From: Sulfurospirillum sp. UCH001
Lineage (GTDB): Bacteria; Campylobacterota; Campylobacteria; Campylobacterales; Sulfurospirillaceae
DNA length: 64,000 nucleotides
NCBI RefSeq assembly: GCF_001548035.1
Contig: NZ_AP014723.1
Span: 1,736,001-1,800,000 of the forward strand
Direction of reading: 5' to 3'
A program made the position numbers and the translations under genes. The notes below the pieces were generated by a model, which worked only from the letters and a program-made list of their open reading frames with translations, had not been told where the DNA came from and searched no databases. Shown piece after piece: positions 61,814 through 64,000 of this stretch; the stretch's first letter is position 1; every line of letters starts with the position of its first letter.

Positions 61814-63396
61814 TAGTGACCTCTCTTTTTCATACCAAACCAAAAATTGATACTATGGTTTTTCTCAATGTAAGACATCAACGCCACATACATACCATGT
61901 GTTCCAAGAATTGCTGTAAGCATTGAAATCAAGTTACCAATGAGCATACTGATCGCAAAGCCTTTAATAGGACCTGTACCATAGACATAAAGAATAACTG
62001 AAGAAACGGCTAGGGTTAAGTTACCATCAACAATAGCACTCATCGCGTTTTCATACCCTTTTTCAACCGATTGTCTAATGGTCACACCTTGCCGTAAAAG
62101 CTCGCGAATACGTTCCGTAATAATAACGTTTGCATCAACCGCCATACCCAGACTTAAAACAATACCCGCCATACCAGGCAATGTCAGTGTTGCCCCAAAA
62201 AGAGCCATAATGGCAATCAATAAAAGGAAGTTTACGAACAATGCAATACTCGCAAATACACCCGCCATATGGTAGTACATAATCAAAAATCCGACAATGA
62301 GGAAAAAGCCAGAAACCAATGCGATAGAACTTGCTTTGATACTATCTGCACCCAAAGATGGTCCTACACTTCGTTTTTCAAGAAGCGTTACAGGGGCTAA
62401 AAGAGCTCCACTTCTAAGAGCGATTGCTACGTCGTGTGCTTCTTTAACACTAAAGCCACCACTGATTTGACCACTTCCTCCACCAATACGCTCACGAATA
62501 ACAGGATCAGAATAGACTTTGTTATCCAAAACAATCGCTAAACGATTACCGACATTGTTGGCTGTAAAATCACCAAAGATTTTTGCACCCTCAGAATTGA
62601 GCGTAAAATTGATGACAGGTTGATGCATATCGCTAAATGCTACTTTCGCATCAGTCAACATACTACCATCAATAATAGGGATTTCTTTAAGAACGTGACG
62701 AATGTTGTCACCTCTCGCATCACTTAAAATAACATCACCATACTGTGCAGCTTCTGTTGGACTCATGTTATTTGCACGATCACGTCGTTTTTCATCCACT
62801 GCCATAAGTTGTAAGTGTGCTGCTTTAGCGATTAATTCACGTGCACGTTGTTCTTCTTCTGCTGTTTTAATACCAGGCAGTTCCACAACAATTTTATCCA
62901 TACCTTGCTTTGCAACATTTGGTTCAGCCAAACCAAATTGGTCCAAACGGTTACGAATTGTCTCTACTGCTTGAGAAATAGCATACTCTTTAATGAGAGT
63001 TTTCTCTTTCTCTTCTAAGTTAAGTGTGTATTTAAGAGCTTCTTTGTTGATATGCAAACCACTAACGGTTTTGAGCATCTCATCCAATTTTTTCTCTTCA
63101 TCTTTGTCAAGAAGTGTAAAAGAGAGCACCTCTTCATCAAGACGAAAGTCATCAATAATAATGTCATTGGTTTGCGCAAAAAATTTAATACTTGATGCAA
63201 TAGACTTTACTTTGGATTTGATAGCTTCTTCCGTTTTGACACCTAAAACCATATGAAGACCGCCCTGAAGATCAAGGCCTAACGCAATTTTAGCCCCTTT
63301 TTCACTTTGCAAGAAAGTAGGCATTGACATGCCTACTCCAAAAATTACTGAAATAATGAAAATGACTAAACGGTAGTTAAATACACCACTAGGCAT
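61813..63396 (-). CDS. secD: Protein translocase subunit SecD
   Basis: 527 residues from the ATG at 63396 (MPSGVFNYRLVIFIIS); a TTG ten codons upstream is possible but badly spaced from its ribosome site. LGLDLQGGLHMVLGV is the SecD signature, and GMAVDANVIITERIRE is in the membrane part. It has a large periplasmic P1 domain and six spans. The start overlaps yajC by 8 bases. Confidence 0.95.
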   Translation of the reverse strand: MPSGVFNYRLVIFIISVIFGVGMSMPTFLQSEKGAKIALGLDLQGGLHMVLGVKTEEAIKSKVKSIASSIKFFAQTNDIIIDDFRLDEEVLSFTLLDKDEEKKLDEMLKTVSGLHINKEALKYTLNLEEKEKTLIKEYAISQAVETIRNRLDQFGLAEPNVAKQGMDKIVVELPGIKTAEEEQRARELIAKAAHLQLMAVDEKRRDRANNMSPTEAAQYGDVILSDARGDNIRHVLKEIPIIDGSMLTDAKVAFSDMHQPVINFTLNSEGAKIFGDFTANNVGNRLAIVLDNKVYSDPVIRERIGGGSGQISGGFSVKEAHDVAIALRSGALLAPVTLLEKRSVGPSLGADSIKASSIALVSGFFLIVGFLIMYYHMAGVFASIALFVNFLLLIAIMALFGATLTLPGMAGIVLSLGMAVDANVIITERIRELLRQGVTIRQSVEKGYENAMSAIVDGNLTLAVSSVILYVYGTGPIKGFAISMLIGNLISMLTAILGTHGMYVALMSYIEKNHSINFWFGMKKRGH

Positions 63397-63664
63397 CGAT
63401 TTTCTTTGCGATGTATTCTCTTGCAACCTTCACTATGACGCCATCATCATTAAGCTTAACTTTGATAGAATCTTCTTCAGGTTTCACAACTTCACAGATC
63501 AAACCACCACTGGTAATGACTTTGTCTCCCTTTTGAAGAGCGTCAAGCATTTCTTTGTGTTTTTTTACCTGTTTTTGCTGAGGCCTAATCACAAGAAAAT
63601 AAAAAATTGCGAAAAGAACAACGAGTGGAAGTAAAGAAGAGAGTAAACTTGCAGAACCTTGCAT
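63389..63664 (-). CDS. yajC: Preprotein translocase accessory subunit YajC
   Basis: 91 residues. One N-terminal membrane helix (LLPLVVLFAIFYFLVIRPQQ) and a small soluble part with LQKGDKVITSGGLICEV are typical YajC. It forms a complex with SecDF. It is the first gene of yajC-secD-secF, divergent from lnt by about 12 bases. Confidence 0.96.
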   Translation of the reverse strand: MQGSASLLSSLLPLVVLFAIFYFLVIRPQQKQVKKHKEMLDALQKGDKVITSGGLICEVVKPEEDSIKVKLNDDGVIVKVAREYIAKKIDA

Positions 63665-63676
63665 GGAAATCCTTTG

Positions 63677-64000
63677 TGAAAAAAAATTTAGAGATATATT
63701 TTACCCGCATTTACATAATAAAAGCCTTTGTTATAGCACTCTTGCTTTCAGCTTTTATTTATCTTGACTATTTTGGTTTGACCTTTCGTCCCCTTAATTC
63801 ACTCTTAGCCATTGCTGGGTTTTACCTTCTTTTAGGGCAAAATCGAATCGTTTGGTTTTGGAGTGGTCTTTCTATTGGGCTCTTATGGTTTTACTGGATT
63901 AGTTTTAGCTTTGTCTATTATGAGTTAAGCTTTCTTATTCCTTTCGTTATTCTAGGTATAGCTCTTGTTTATGCACTTTTATTTTGGGTTATTGGACGTT
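63677..64000 (+). CDS. lnt: Apolipoprotein N-acyltransferase (N-terminal part)
   Basis: The frame begins at a GTG (MKKNLEIYFTRIYIIKAFVI) and runs off the right edge after 108 codons. It is very hydrophobic with several spans; FWSGLSIGLLWFYWISFSF is like the N-terminal membrane domain of Lnt. The yajC-lnt divergent pair is also found in Campylobacter. Lnt adds the third acyl chain to lipoproteins. The catalytic nitrilase-like domain is outside the window. Confidence 0.8.

Overview
The window comes from a low-GC member of the Campylobacterota (Epsilonproteobacteria), most likely Sulfurospirillum-like; the genus is a guess. The phylum rests on gene order and marker families. The right half has the order yajC-secD-secF-leuS-lptE-(GGDEF protein)-folC-M23 peptidase-bactofilin-mfd, known from Helicobacter and Campylobacter. 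It also has uvrB-two small genes-pseudopilins-priA-ispG, an M23/PGBA_N/glcD/yihY/comEC neighbourhood, a MagIII-type glycosylase and a SprA-related metalloprotease.

Bases 1 to about 26,100 are the right part of a temperate tailed-phage prophage whose left end lies outside the window. A leftward operon (11,755 down to 1) runs from early regulators and replication genes (initiator-like protein, a possibly split DnaB-type helicase), through nucleotide and DNA metabolism (NinG, a methyltransferase, a dATP/dGTP diphosphohydrolase-like protein, a phosphoesterase), to packaging and head genes (terminases, portal, MuF-like protein, scaffold candidate, capsid candidate). A rightward lysogeny operon (11,857-14,525) holds an S24 repressor, two membrane proteins and a secreted thermonuclease. 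A second rightward block (15,042-26,027) carries a Rad52-type annealase, a YqaJ exonuclease, SSB, two more DNA methyltransferases, a PAPS-reductase-like protein and the tyrosine integrase beside the attachment region.

The least expected content of the prophage is non-coding. Five copies of a 17-bp palindromic operator sit in two clusters, one at the repressor promoter (11,764-11,841) and one 3 kb away (14,784-14,835). The second cluster lies between a short membrane-protein gene and the recombination operon. The intergenic regions at 11,070-11,215, 14,836-15,041, 15,807-16,172, 19,087-19,174 and 23,795-24,181 are full of perfect stem-loops. Three of the stem-bounded elements are 73-74 nt long and start every 86 nt. 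A 9-mer, AGTCCGACC, recurs in hairpin loops and inside two identical ribosome-binding sites. The loop of a terminator-like hairpin at 11,178-11,215 is antisense to it, which suggests a phage RNA regulatory circuit.

Bases 26,168-64,000 are ordinary chromosome: polyamine synthesis (aguB), Mg transport (corA), cell-wall shape (two M23 peptidases, bactofilin), DNA replication and repair (dnaB, priA, uvrB, mfd, magIII, dnaQ-like), competence (comEC, two pseudopilins), metabolism (glcD, ispG, ppk, trpF, rpe, argJ, folC), c-di-GMP signalling, leuS, rpmB and protein/lipoprotein export (secDF-yajC, lptE, start of lnt).
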